Origin: Brevundimonas sp.
GTDB taxonomy: Bacteria; Pseudomonadota; Alphaproteobacteria; Caulobacterales; Caulobacteraceae
Direction of reading: 5' to 3'
Length of the DNA stretch: 64,000 nucleotides
Assembly (NCBI RefSeq): GCF_027484365.1
Contig: NZ_JAIXTC010000031.1
Coordinates: 62,001 to 126,000, forward strand
The notes under the pieces are model-generated. The model searched no databases, was not told where the DNA came from, and saw nothing but the letters and a program-made list of their open reading frames with translations. This document shows, one piece after another, positions 8,478 through 17,675 of this stretch (its first letter is position 1; each line of letters opens with the position of its first letter). A program made the translations under genes and the position numbers.

Positions 8478-9797
8478 TCAGCGTGTCGGTGCGACCCGCC
8501 AGATCACATTGCCCACATCGTCGGCGACCAGAAGACCGCCCAGCCGATCGATATGGACCCCGACCGGCCGCCCCATGGCCTCGCCCTGTTCGTTAAGGAA
8601 GCCGGTGAGGAAGTCCTGGGGCGCGCCGCTCGGGACCCCGTTGGCGAAGGGCACGAAGATCACCTTGTACCCGGCCTTGGGTTCGCGGTTCCACGACCCG
8701 TGCTGGCCGACGAAGGCGCCGTGGCTGTAGGCGGCCGGGAAGGCGCTCCCGTCATAGAAGGTCAGGCCCAGCGACGCCGTGTGCGCGCCCAGCGCGTAGT
8801 CGGGCGCCAGGGCGGAGGCGACCTTGGCCGGATCCTGCGGCTGAACCCGTGCGTCCACCGTCTGGCCGTAATAGCTGTAGGGCCAGCCGTAGAAGCCGCC
8901 GTCCCGGACCGAGGTCATATAGTCCGGGACCAGGTCATTGCCGAGCTCGTCCCGCTCGTTGACCGCGACCCACAGGGCGCGACTGTCCGGCTGCCAGGCC
9001 AGACCGACGGGATTGCGCAAGCCCGAGGCGAACACCCGCTGGGCGCCCGTGGCGACGTCGATCTCGTGGATGGCGGCGCGCCCTGTCTCCTCGTCCATAC
9101 CGTTCTCGCCGATGTTCGAGTTCGACCCGACGCCGACATAGAGTTTCGTCCCGTCGGCCGAGGCGACCAGACTCTTGGTCCAGTGGTGGTTCCGCCCGGC
9201 CGGCAGGTCGGCGATCTTTGTCGCCGGCACCGTGATCTGCGTCTGACCGGTCTGGTAGGGGAAGGCGACGACGGCGTCGGCATTGGCCACGAACAGCCGG
9301 TTCCCGACCAGGGCCATGCCGAACGGCGAGGTCAGGTTTTCAAGGAAGGTCGACTTCGTCTCCGCCATTCCGTCGCCGTCGGCATCGCGCAGCAGGATGA
9401 TGCGATTTGGGCTCGGCGGCGCCGCACCCGCGCGCTTCATCACCAGACCCATCACCCAGCCGCGAATGCCGCCGGACTGGCCCTCGGGCCTGGGTGGCGC
9501 ATTGGTTTCTGCGACCAGGATGTCGCCGTTGGGCAGGCGATAGAGCCAGCGGGGATGATCCAGGCCGCTGGCGAAGGCCTGGACCCGGAATCCCTGGGGC
9601 GCGGTCGGCATCACGCCCTCTGGCCAGCCGACCGCGGGGGCGATGTTCACGGTCGGCGCCAGCAGGTTCCGATGGGGATCGACCAGGGTCGGCCGGGCGC
9701 CGTAGGTCGAGCCCTCGGGCGCGACCGGCCCGCTTCCACAGGCCGCGAGCGTCAGGGCGGAGGCGCAGACGGCGAGCAGAAGAGGGCGGTGCGTCAT
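8478..9797 (-). CDS. PQQ-dependent sugar (sorbosone/aldose) dehydrogenase-like lipoprotein
   Basis: 439 residues. The start at 9797 gives MTHRPLLLAVCASALTLAACGSG, a lipoprotein signal with lipobox LAAC; an extension to 9968 would overlap the lipocalin gene and was rejected. The mature protein has the six-blade beta-propeller pattern of soluble glucose/sorbosone dehydrogenases: GLDHPRWLYRLPNGDILVAE, the histidine site GRNHHWTKSL, GLRNPVGLAWQP and FVGQHGSWNR. The family oxidises aldoses using bound PQQ in the periplasm. PQQ binding and substrate are inferred. The gene follows the lipocalin gene by 10 bases and is probably co-transcribed with it. Confidence 0.88.
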   Translation of the reverse strand: MTHRPLLLAVCASALTLAACGSGPVAPEGSTYGARPTLVDPHRNLLAPTVNIAPAVGWPEGVMPTAPQGFRVQAFASGLDHPRWLYRLPNGDILVAETNAPPRPEGQSGGIRGWVMGLVMKRAGAAPPSPNRIILLRDADGDGMAETKSTFLENLTSPFGMALVGNRLFVANADAVVAFPYQTGQTQITVPATKIADLPAGRNHHWTKSLVASADGTKLYVGVGSNSNIGENGMDEETGRAAIHEIDVATGAQRVFASGLRNPVGLAWQPDSRALWVAVNERDELGNDLVPDYMTSVRDGGFYGWPYSYYGQTVDARVQPQDPAKVASALAPDYALGAHTASLGLTFYDGSAFPAAYSHGAFVGQHGSWNREPKAGYKVIFVPFANGVPSGAPQDFLTGFLNEQGEAMGRPVGVHIDRLGGLLVADDVGNVIWRVAPTR

Positions 9798-9807
9798 AGG
9801 GCGTTTC

Positions 9808-10347
9808 CTAGAAGGCGGGGAATTCGAGGCGGCTGACATCATAGCCCAGGGCGCGAGCGCGCTCGACCAGTTCAGCGCGTTCGGCGGCGTCGGGAACCTC
9901 GCGCGTATAGATCCACAGCTTCTCGAACTTCGGATCGGCGGAGATGAACCAGCTGTAGTCCTCGGCATGATCCAGCACCCAGTATTCCCAGGTGATCAGA
10001 CCGCCCAGATACCGCGCCCGGAGCTTGGCGTTGAAGCCGGGGTCGAGGATGGTGCCCGACGCTCCGATGGCCTTCTCGCGACCGTCAGGCGTGTCCTGCT
10101 GACAGGTGTCGCGCACCCCGATCCGGGTCGGTGACTGGATCACATAGTTGGTCGCCCCGGCCACGCAGCCGTCGGTCAGGCTCATGGGCAGGCGGGCGAT
10201 CTCCAGCCAGCGGCCGGAATAGAACCGCTCCAGATCGACGGCGCGGGCGGGTTGGGGCGCGCGGACCTGATCGGCGGGGATGGAGGTGGCGCAGGCGCTG
10301 ACGCCAAGGACCGCCACGGCGGCCATGACCAGGGTTCGGATCGACAT
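9808..10347 (-). CDS. Lipocalin family lipoprotein (Blc-like)
   Basis: 179 residues. Signal MSIRTLVMAAVAVLGVSAC ends in a lipobox, indicating an outer-membrane lipoprotein. The lipocalin signature GxW appears in FYSGRWLEIARLP, and the later blocks NYVIQSPTRIGVRDTC and WISADPKFEKLWIYTR fit the bacterial Blc fold, which binds lipids or lysophospholipids. The start at 10347 was preferred to 10377 because it directly begins the signal peptide and has GAGGA upstream. A GGAAC lies about 45 bases upstream on the minus strand but the matching -10 is poor. Confidence 0.9.
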   Translation of the reverse strand: MSIRTLVMAAVAVLGVSACATSIPADQVRAPQPARAVDLERFYSGRWLEIARLPMSLTDGCVAGATNYVIQSPTRIGVRDTCQQDTPDGREKAIGASGTILDPGFNAKLRARYLGGLITWEYWVLDHAEDYSWFISADPKFEKLWIYTREVPDAAERAELVERARALGYDVSRLEFPAF

Positions 10348-10513
10348 CGGCAGTCCTCGCTTTGAATGGAAAACCACAGATACGAGGTCAGTTCCCCCGG
10401 CGGACGCGCGGGACCGTTCGGCCGCCGGATCTTTATGCCTCGGCGGCGAGCCTCCCCGATGGCGCAGGCGCCGAAAGCGACGAGCGCGATCGCTGTCCCT
10501 GTCGATCTGCCGG

Positions 10514-11248
10514 CTACATCGGCGGGGTCACGCCGTCCTTGCCCATCGCCAGAAACCCGGCAGACGTCGTCCCTTGCGGGATGACGGCGTACACCTTCTG
10601 GCCAACCGCCAATGAAGGTCTTTCGGTCGGTTCGAAACGCACGATCGGCGTCCCCTCGGGAACCGTGACGTCGGCCGTACCGCCCTCGTAGGAGATTGTC
10701 AGCATACGGCCGCCGGACGACGCTTCATTGCCGGCAACCGTGCCGTTGGTCATCGCGCTTTGGGCCGGGATTGTCCCGCTGGCCGTCGCGCTCTGGCTCT
10801 CGACCGTGCCGTTGGTCATCGCACTCGACACGACCGAACTGCCGCCGCGTGATGCGACAACGCCGGGTACGTCCCACTCATAGTGGCCCTCGCCGGCGCC
10901 GCGCATCGATTCAGGAAAAATCACCAGCTCCAGCGCTCGAAGCGCCGTCTTCGGACCCGTTGTCGCGGTCCCGACGAAATCGCCGTCCTGGAGGGTCGAA
11001 AGGCTGGATGCCACGACCCAGACAAATCGCGTTGTCGACGCTACCGGCACGGCGACCGTTCGGCCGTCCCAGGTCTGAACCGTCATCGACCCGTCCGTCA
11101 CGGACTGGACTGTGCCGCGCACCCGCACGGTGCCGTTGGTCGCGTCAACGACCTCGGCCGCAGGCAGTGTCGGCGCCGGGGCGGAGCATGCCGCCAGCAT
11201 CGCCAGCACGGTTGAGACGAGGGCAAGGTTTCTGATCGGTGTCATCAT
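10514..11248 (-). CDS. DUF5666-like lipoprotein with duplicated MTNGTV segment
   Basis: About 244 residues. The start is one of two adjacent ATGs (11248 or 11245), leading into a lipoprotein signal ending MLAACSAP. Two similar beta-rich halves (VRGTVQSVTDGSMTVQTWDG and MLTISYEGGTADVTVPEG) flank a linker. I recognise the layout, with the phrase FPESMRGAGEGHYEWD and the end GKDGVTPPM, as a widespread alphaproteobacterial family of OB-like DUF5666 type with no known function. The linker contains the phrase SAMTNGTV twice, encoded by two identical 20-base copies 66 bases apart (10737-10756 and 10803-10822). The upstream 238 bases contain no recognised gene. Confidence 0.75.
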   Translation of the reverse strand: MMTPIRNLALVSTVLAMLAACSAPAPTLPAAEVVDATNGTVRVRGTVQSVTDGSMTVQTWDGRTVAVPVASTTRFVWVVASSLSTLQDGDFVGTATTGPKTALRALELVIFPESMRGAGEGHYEWDVPGVVASRGGSSVVSSAMTNGTVESQSATASGTIPAQSAMTNGTVAGNEASSGGRMLTISYEGGTADVTVPEGTPIVRFEPTERPSLAVGQKVYAVIPQGTTSAGFLAMGKDGVTPPM

Positions 11249-11486
11249 GCATCCGTTCGTCGGAGAGGGTCGGCGTTCGCCACCGGCTTCAGACCGAACC
11301 ATGCACCTTCGTGGCGGCGCCCGCCATGGTCCGGCGTCTGCGACGAATGGTCCGCGATCATGGGCCGTGCGCCGGACGCGCACCAGACCCGGGCGAACGC
11401 GCGCGCGCCGTTCAGTGATCGGAGCCCGGACAACGGCCCTCGCATTGGCCGATCGCTAAACCCTGGCAGACTTTGACCCCGCCGGC

Positions 11487-13100
11487 CTAAGCCACCGCCT
11501 CGCCCACGATCGACCGCGCCACCGCCTCGGCCACCTTGATGCCGTCCACCGCCGCCGAGAGGATGCCGCCCGCATAGCCGGCGCCTTCGCCGGCCGGGAA
11601 CAGGCCGCGCACGGTCAGGCTCTGGAAGTCGGTGCCGCGGGTCATGCGGATGGGGGAGGAGCTGCGGGTCTCGACGCCCGTCAGCACCGCCTGGGCGTCG
11701 TCATAGCGGGCGATCTTGCGGCCGAAGACGGGCAGGGCCTCGCGCATGGCGGCGATCACATAGTCGGGCATCAGGGGCGCCAGGTCGGTCGGCCGCACCC
11801 CCGGCTTGTAGCTGGGAACGACCTCTCCCAAAGCCGTCGAGGGGCGGCCCGCCAGGAAGTCGCCGACCAGCTGGCCCGGCGCGAAATAGTCGCCGCCGCC
11901 GGCCGCATAGGCGCGGGTCTCCAGATCACGCTGCAGCTCGATGCCCGCCAGCGGATGGTCGCTCCCGTAGTCTTCGGGCGAGATGCCGACCACGAAGCCG
12001 GAGTTGGCGTTCCGCTCGTTGCGCGAATACTGGCTCATGCCGTTGGTGACGACGCGGCCGGGCTCGCTGGTCGCCGCCACCACCGTCCCGCCTGGGCACA
12101 TGCAGAAACTGTAGACGGTCCGCCCGTTCGAACAGTGGTGCGACAGCGTATAGGCCGCCGCGCCCAGATCGGGGTGTCCGGCGCAGGGGCCGAACATCGC
12201 CCGATCGATCCACGACTGCGGATGCTCGATCCGGAAGCCGATCGAGAACGGCTTGGCCTCGATATGGACGCCCCGGTCATACAGGGTCTGGAAGGTGTCG
12301 CGTGATGAATGGCCGATGGCGAAGACCACATGGTCGGCCTCCAGCGTCTCGCCGGTGTGCAGGCGCACGCCCCGGATGGCGCCCTTTTCCAGTTCGATGT
12401 CCGTGACCCGGTGCTCGAACCGGTATTCGCCGCCCAGGGCCTCGATCTTCTCGCGCATGGACTCGACCATGGTCACCAGGCGGAAGGTGCCGATGTGCGG
12501 GTGGGCCTCGGTCAGGATCTCCTCCGGCGCCCCGGCCGCGACGAACTCGTGCAGCACCTTGCGCGCCAGGAAGCGCGGATCCTTGATCTGGCTGTAGAGC
12601 TTGCCGTCGGAGAAGGTGCCCGCGCCGCCCTCGCCGTACTGGACGTTGGACTCCGGATGGAGCTTGCCCTTGCGCCACAGTTCCCAGGTATCCTTCGTCC
12701 GCTCACGGACCACCTTGCCGCGGTCGAGAATGATCGGCCTGAAGCCCATCTCGGCCAGGATCAGTCCGACGAACAGACCGCAAGGCCCGGCCCCGATCAC
12801 GACGGGCCTCAGGCGCTGTTCCTTTGGCGCCACCGCGACGTGCCGATAGGCGACGTCCGGCGTGGGCTGCACATGCGGGTCCCTGGCGAACCGGGCCAGC
12901 ACCGCCGCCTCGTTCCGGACTTCGACGTCGAGGATATAGACCTTCAGGATCGCCGACTTCTTGCGTGCGTCATGCGCCCGCTTCCACACCGACCACGAGA
13001 TCAGATCATGCGCGGGGACGCCCAGGCGCGCGGCGATCGCGGCGGGCAGGGCCTCCGGTGCGTGGTCGAGAGGCAGTTTGAGTTCGGACAGGCGCAACAT
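11487..13100 (-). CDS. FAD-dependent dehydrogenase (COG2509-type)
   Basis: 537 residues. The dinucleotide-binding motif VVIGAGPCGLFVGLILAEMG lies near residue 100, after an N-terminal domain (about 1-90) typical of this family, which resembles a small alpha/beta cap. The block GEGGAGTFSDGKLYSQIKD and the C-terminal GLFPAGEGAGYAGGILSAAVDG are hallmark sequences of the uncharacterised FAD-dependent dehydrogenases of COG2509. The HCSNGRTVYSFCMCPGG segment contains conserved cysteines. The substrate is unknown; homologues are often annotated as NAD(P)/FAD oxidoreductases. The gene is a single unit on the minus strand. Confidence 0.88.
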   Translation of the reverse strand: MLRLSELKLPLDHAPEALPAAIAARLGVPAHDLISWSVWKRAHDARKKSAILKVYILDVEVRNEAAVLARFARDPHVQPTPDVAYRHVAVAPKEQRLRPVVIGAGPCGLFVGLILAEMGFRPIILDRGKVVRERTKDTWELWRKGKLHPESNVQYGEGGAGTFSDGKLYSQIKDPRFLARKVLHEFVAAGAPEEILTEAHPHIGTFRLVTMVESMREKIEALGGEYRFEHRVTDIELEKGAIRGVRLHTGETLEADHVVFAIGHSSRDTFQTLYDRGVHIEAKPFSIGFRIEHPQSWIDRAMFGPCAGHPDLGAAAYTLSHHCSNGRTVYSFCMCPGGTVVAATSEPGRVVTNGMSQYSRNERNANSGFVVGISPEDYGSDHPLAGIELQRDLETRAYAAGGGDYFAPGQLVGDFLAGRPSTALGEVVPSYKPGVRPTDLAPLMPDYVIAAMREALPVFGRKIARYDDAQAVLTGVETRSSSPIRMTRGTDFQSLTVRGLFPAGEGAGYAGGILSAAVDGIKVAEAVARSIVGEAVA

Positions 13101-13243
13101 CGGCGGCCTTGTAGCGGCTCGTTACGCCGAGCGCATGAAGAAGATCGGCGTCGCCTTTTCGGCGAAGCGTCAAAGACCGCTCCCGACCCTTTGCGGTCGC
13201 TGAATTCGTCCCGACAGCGCTCGCTGAAAAGGCAACCCCGGCT

Positions 13244-13263
13244 GCGTCCCAAACTTGGGACGC
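13244..13263. promoter_or_regulatory. 20-bp perfect palindrome, possible operator
   Basis: GCGTCCCAA, two central bases, then TTGGGACGC: two perfect 9-base arms in the 218-base gap between the divergent FAD dehydrogenase and FG-GAP genes. It has no T-tract and sits where a repressor could control either gene. Function is inferred. Confidence 0.45.
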
Positions 13264-13318
13264 TGAGGCGCGAGAACGACATTGACCGCCGAGGGCCCTC
13301 CCGGTTGGATGCGCGCGC

Positions 13319-15388
13319 ATGGAGAAGATCCCGTGTTTTCAAAACATGGGGGATACCGTGTTCGATCGTCTCAGCGCCGTCATCGTCGCGCCTGTCTGTT
13401 CTCCCGCCGGCGCCGTTCCTGGAAGGCTCTTCGCCTTGTGGGTCGCGGTAGTCGCGATTCTGGGACTGGGCGTCTTGACGACGATTGCGATGCAGCTGCC
13501 TCCCCCGGTGCAGCCGCCCGCCGGGCTATCTCGCAGCGACTGGACCCAGATCCGCACGGCCGTCGTCGCGGACGCCTACGACGCAGTCGGGAATGAGGCC
13601 GGGGTTCTGTCCGCCCCCAATTCCGCCAACGGATTTGAGGCGCGGTTCGACGCCGACGGGTTTGCACTGGCCTCCGAGGCGGACGGCTGGCGCCTGCCGG
13701 TGCGGTTCGCCGGCCATGGCTGGGCGGGCGCGATACTCCCGGCCGAAGCTGCCGACCCCACAGCGGACGGCGACCGGGTCGAATTCGACCGGGGCTCGGT
13801 GACCGAATGGTATCTGAACAAGCCGACAGGAGTGGAACAGGGCTTTACCATCGCCCGCGCCCCTGCCGGATCGGGCGACCGGCTGGAGGTGGCGCTGGAC
13901 ATCGGGGGCGGCTTCACCGCCCGTCCGGACGGGCGCGACGCCAAACTGATCCAGGCTTCGACCGGGACCGAAATCGACTATGATCATCTGGTCGTGACCG
14001 ACGCCCGCGGACACACCTTGCCGTCGCGCATGGAGGTCGAAAGGCATCGCATCGTCCTCAGCGTCGACACCCGAGGGGCCGCCTTCCCGGTCGTCATCGA
14101 TCCAACCTTTACCCAGCAACAGAAACTCCTGGCAGCCGATCGGCAAAGCAGCGCGCAGCTCGGCTTTTCGGTCGCAGTCTCCGGCGACACGGCTGTGGTC
14201 GGGGCCTTTGGAAATGGCGACGGCGGAACCACCGGAAACGGAGCAGCCTATGTGTTCATCCGCGCCGCCGGAGTCTGGACCCAGCAACAGAAGCTGCTGG
14301 CCACCGACAAGGCGAGCTTTGACGCGTTCGGCAGTTCCGTCGCTGTCTCGGGCGACACGGTGGTAGTCGGGGCCGCTTCGGAAGACGACAGCGGCACGAC
14401 CGACAACGGTGCCGCCTATGTCTTCACCCGCGCCGGCAGCGTCTGGACCCAGCAACAGAAACTGCTGGCCGCCGACAAGGCGAACTTTGACCGCTTCGGC
14501 GTGTCCGTCGCCGTCTCGGGCGACACGGCAGTGATCGGGGCCAGCTCGGAAGGCGACAGCGGCACGACCGACAACGGTGCGGCCTATGTCTTCATCCGCA
14601 CCGGCGGCGTCTGGGCCCAGCAACAGAAACTGCTGGCCGCCGACAAGGCGACCGGCGACTTCCTGGGCTATTCCGTCGCGGTCTCAGGCGACACGGCGGT
14701 GGTCGGGGCCGGCTCGGAAGACGACAGCGGCACGTTCGACAACGGCGCGGCCTATGTCTTCATCCGCACCGGAAGCGTCTGGACACAGCAACAAAAACTG
14801 CTGGCCCCCGACAAGGCGAGCGCCGACGAATTCGGCACGTCCGTCGCGGTTTCGGGAGACACGGCCCTGATCGGAGCCCAGTATGAAGCCGACAGCGGGA
14901 CGACCGAAAACGGAGCGGCCTATGTCTTCACCCGAACCGGTGGGGTCTGGACCCAGCAGCAGAAACTGCTGGCCGCCGACAAGGCGAGTGGTGACAACTT
15001 CGGCTATTCCGTCGCGGTCTCGGGAGACACGGCCTTGGTCGGTGCCTATCGAGAAGACGACAGCGGCACGACCGACAACGGTGCGGCCTATGTCTTCTCC
15101 CGCGCCGGCGGGGTCTGGACCCAGCAGCCGAAGCTGCTGGCCGCGGACAAGGCAACCGACGACCGCTTCGGCACGTCCGTCGCGGTCTCGGGCGATACCG
15201 CCGTAGTCGGGGCCTGGCTGGAAGACGACAGCGGCGTGACCGACAATGGTGCGGCCTATGTCTTCACGGCCCCTGCGGCCCCGCCTGCCGCCGTGCCCAC
15301 CCTCCCGCAATGGGCGATGATCCTTTTTGGCCTGATTTTGGCGGGCGGGGCGGCGACCTACATCCAGCGGCGACAAATGGCGGCCTAG
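13319..15388 (+). CDS. FG-GAP repeat protein with IPTL-CTERM sorting signal
   Basis: Up to 689 residues. There is an N-terminal membrane or signal segment (LFALWVAVVAILGLGVLTTIAM), a non-repetitive domain to about residue 265, then seven FG-GAP-like repeats of exactly 56 residues, each like FGxSVAVSGDTAVVGA...DNGAAYVF...VWTQQQKLLA. The C-terminus is an IPTL-CTERM tail: VPTLPQWAMILFGLILAGG followed by IQRRQ, a motif, membrane helix and basic cluster. That family is processed by exosortase, so the protein is probably exported and surface-attached. The start could be 13319 or 13346; neither has a strong ribosome site, and a 21-base dyad (13330-13350) covers the second ATG. Confidence 0.85.
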   Translation: MEKIPCFQNMGDTVFDRLSAVIVAPVCSPAGAVPGRLFALWVAVVAILGLGVLTTIAMQLPPPVQPPAGLSRSDWTQIRTAVVADAYDAVGNEAGVLSAPNSANGFEARFDADGFALASEADGWRLPVRFAGHGWAGAILPAEAADPTADGDRVEFDRGSVTEWYLNKPTGVEQGFTIARAPAGSGDRLEVALDIGGGFTARPDGRDAKLIQASTGTEIDYDHLVVTDARGHTLPSRMEVERHRIVLSVDTRGAAFPVVIDPTFTQQQKLLAADRQSSAQLGFSVAVSGDTAVVGAFGNGDGGTTGNGAAYVFIRAAGVWTQQQKLLATDKASFDAFGSSVAVSGDTVVVGAASEDDSGTTDNGAAYVFTRAGSVWTQQQKLLAADKANFDRFGVSVAVSGDTAVIGASSEGDSGTTDNGAAYVFIRTGGVWAQQQKLLAADKATGDFLGYSVAVSGDTAVVGAGSEDDSGTFDNGAAYVFIRTGSVWTQQQKLLAPDKASADEFGTSVAVSGDTALIGAQYEADSGTTENGAAYVFTRTGGVWTQQQKLLAADKASGDNFGYSVAVSGDTALVGAYREDDSGTTDNGAAYVFSRAGGVWTQQPKLLAADKATDDRFGTSVAVSGDTAVVGAWLEDDSGVTDNGAAYVFTAPAAPPAAVPTLPQWAMILFGLILAGGAATYIQRRQMAA
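14114..15289 (+). repeat. Seven tandem 168-bp repeats inside the FG-GAP gene
   Basis: Repeat units begin with CAGCA at 14114, 14282, 14450, 14618, 14786, 14954 and 15122, each exactly 168 bases apart, and encode 56-residue FG-GAP modules. Copies share long near-identical stretches, so unit gain or loss by recombination is likely. Confidence 0.95.
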
Positions 15389-15600
15389 CCAGCGCCGCTC
15401 CTGACTGGTGATCGGCCTAGCTGGCTACGGCGGGGCCATTGTCATGGCTGGATCCACACCTGGCAGACATCGGCCATGTCCGCTTGCGGGCTCCGAAATG
15501 TCAGCAGTTGGAGACTTCCCCGCCCTCACCACCTTGAGCCGCGACCGAACGTCTCCATATTGCGGCCACGGCGCCCGGCCGCTTTCAGGAGACGCGCCGC

Positions 15601-16551
15601 ATGCCGGTCATCGACATCAAGGGCCTGAGCAAGACCTACGCCTCCGGGCTGCAGGCGCTGAAGCCCATCGACCTGGAGATCGGCAAGGGGGAAATCTTCG
15701 CCCTTCTGGGTCCGAACGGGGCGGGCAAGACGACGATGATCTCCATCGTCTGCGGCATCGTCACCCCCTCGACCGGCACGGTCACGGCCGACGGTCACGA
15801 CATCAAAAGGGACTACCGCCAGGCGCGTATGAAGATCGGCCTGGTGCCCCAGGAACTGACCACCGACGCCTTCGAGACGGTGCTGGCCACGGTGACCCTG
15901 AGCCGGGGTCTGTTCGGCAAGGCGCCCAACCCCGGCTACATCGAACAGGTCCTCAAGGACCTGAGCCTGTGGGACAAGAAGGACGCCAAGATCATGACCC
16001 TGTCCGGCGGCATGAAGCGCCGGGTCATGATCGCCAAGGCTTTGAGCCACGAGCCCGACATCCTGTTCCTCGACGAACCGACCGCCGGCGTGGACGTCGA
16101 GCTGCGTCGTGACATGTGGAACCTGGTGCGTCGTCTGCGCGAGAGCGGCGTGACCATCATCCTGACCACCCACTATATCGAGGAGGCCGAGGAGATGGCC
16201 GACCGGGTCGGCGTCATCCTCAAGGGCGAACTGATCCTGGTCGAGGACAAGACCGAGCTGATGAAGAAGCTGGGCAAGAAGACCCTGACCCTGAACCTTC
16301 AGGACCCGCTGGAGACCATCCCGCCCGAGCTGGCCGAGTGGGACCTGACCCTGCGCGCCGAGGGCAATGAGCTGGAGTTCGTGTTCGATTCCAACGCCGG
16401 GAAGACCGGCGTGCCGTCCCTTCTGCGTCGCCTGTCGGACCTGGGCATCGCCTTCAAGGACCTGAACACCCGCCAGAGCTCTCTGGAGGACATCTTCGTC
16501 AGCCTGGTTCACCGCGAGCCTGCGCAAGACATTCGCGCGGGAGCCCACTGA
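15601..16551 (+). CDS. ABC transporter ATP-binding protein (YadG-like exporter)
   Basis: 316 residues. Walker A is GPNGAGKT near residue 38, the signature motif is LSGGMKRR, Walker B is [12 protein letters not shown], and the switch histidine is in [11 protein letters not shown]. The C-terminal extension of about 90 residues is typical of DrrA/YadG-type exporters. It powers the permease encoded by the next gene, whose ATG shares the last base of this stop (TGATG), so the two are translationally coupled. The substrate is unknown; family members export drugs or polysaccharides. The 212 bases upstream contain no recognised gene. Confidence 0.94.
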   Translation: MPVIDIKGLSKTYASGLQALKPIDLEIGKGEIFALLGPNGAGKTTMISIVCGIVTPSTGTVTADGHDIKRDYRQARMKIGLVPQELTTDAFETVLATVTLSRGLFGKAPNPGYIEQVLKDLSLWDKKDAKIMTLSGGMKRRVMIAKALSHEPDILFLDEPTAGVDVELRRDMWNLVRRLRESGVTIILTTHYIEEAEEMADRVGVILKGELILVEDKTELMKKLGKKTLTLNLQDPLETIPPELAEWDLTLRAEGNELEFVFDSNAGKTGVPSLLRRLSDLGIAFKDLNTRQSSLEDIFVSLVHREPAQDIRAGAH

Positions 16552-17318
16552 TGACCTTCAACGGTTATGGCGTCTGGGCCATCTACAAGTTCGAAATGGC
16601 GCGGGCGCTCCGCACCCTGTGGCAGTCGATCGTGACCCCGGTGATCACGACGGCCCTGTATTTCGTCGTCTTCGGCTCGGCCATCGGCAGCCGGATGACC
16701 GAGATCGACGGCGTGCCCTACGGCGCCTTCATCGTCCCCGGCCTGATCATGCTGAGCCTGTTCACCCAGTCGATCTTCAACGCCTCCTTCGGCATCTACT
16801 TCCCGAAGTTCACCGGCACCATCTACGAGCTTCTGTCGGCACCCGTGTCGCCGTTCGAGATCGTCCTGGCCTATGTCGGGGCGGCGGCGACCAAGTCTGC
16901 GGTTCTGGGCCTGATCATCCTCGCCACCGCCGCCCTGTTCGTGCCGCTTCAGATCCTGCACCCGGTCTGGATGCTGGCCATCCTGATCCTGATCGCCACG
17001 ACCTTCAGCCTGTTCGGCTTCATCATCGGCATCTGGGCCCAGAGCTTTGAGCAGCTGAACTTCATCCCGATGCTGGTGGTGACGCCCCTGACCTTCCTCG
17101 GCGGTTCCTTCTATTCGATCCACATGCTGCCCGAGCCGTGGCGGACGATCACCCACTTCAACCCGGTGGTCTATCTGATCTCCGGCTTCCGCTGGAGCTT
17201 CTATGGCCAGGGCGACGTGCCGATCGTGTGGTCCCTCCTCGCGACATGCGGATTCCTGGTCGCCTGCCTCGCGGTCGTCGGCTGGATGTTCAAGACCGGC
17301 TATCGGCTCAAAACCTGA
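16551..17318 (+). CDS. ABC-2 type transport permease (YadH-like)
   Basis: 255 residues with six hydrophobic segments, including [64 protein letters not shown] and [22 protein letters not shown]. The block [38 protein letters not shown] is the ABC-2 permease signature. It forms the inner-membrane channel of the exporter driven by the preceding ATPase, with a one-base overlap between the genes. A small DUF427 gene follows after 12 bases and may be part of the same transcript. Confidence 0.93.
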   Translation: MTFNGYGVWAIYKFEMARALRTLWQSIVTPVITTALYFVVFGSAIGSRMTEIDGVPYGAFIVPGLIMLSLFTQSIFNASFGIYFPKFTGTIYELLSAPVSPFEIVLAYVGAAATKSAVLGLIILATAALFVPLQILHPVWMLAILILIATTFSLFGFIIGIWAQSFEQLNFIPMLVVTPLTFLGGSFYSIHMLPEPWRTITHFNPVVYLISGFRWSFYGQGDVPIVWSLLATCGFLVACLAVVGWMFKTGYRLKT

Positions 17319-17330
17319 CGGAGATGACAG

Positions 17331-17612
17331 ATGACGACTGCGACCTGGAACGGGGTGGTGATCGCCCGCTCGGACGACACTGTGGTGGTCGAGGGCAACC
17401 ACTATTTTCCGCGTGACGCCGTGGATCCGGCCGTGCTGACGGCCTCGACGACCACCTCGGTCTGCCCCTGGAAGGGGACGGCGTCCTACTACTCGCTGGT
17501 CGTGGATGGGAAGGAGAACAGGGACGCCGTCTGGTACTATCCCGAACCCAGGTCCGCCGCTGCCGAGATCGCCGACAGACTGGCCTTCTGGAAGGGAGTC
17601 GAGGTTCGCTGA
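17331..17612 (+). CDS. DUF427 domain protein
   Basis: 93 residues, essentially one DUF427 domain. The core YFPRDAVDP, TSVCPWKGTASYYSL and DAVWYYPEPRSAAAEIADRLAFW is diagnostic. DUF427 proteins are small beta-barrel-like cytoplasmic proteins with no firmly established function. The gene starts 12 bases after the ABC permease stop with a GGAGATG sequence in front, suggesting co-transcription with the exporter, though such linkage is not a general rule for the family. Confidence 0.92.
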   Translation: MTTATWNGVVIARSDDTVVVEGNHYFPRDAVDPAVLTASTTTSVCPWKGTASYYSLVVDGKENRDAVWYYPEPRSAAAEIADRLAFWKGVEVR

Positions 17613-17675
17613 CGGTGCGGTCGGCTAAAGTCCTGACATTGGACGCCCCCGTCGTTCGCAGCTAAGACCGCTTCC

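Noticed and set aside
10345..10395. EcfG promoter before the lipocalin gene
   Set aside because: GGAAC is present on the minus strand but the -10 fits only as GGTT at 15 bases or GTTT at 16, outside the usual pattern.
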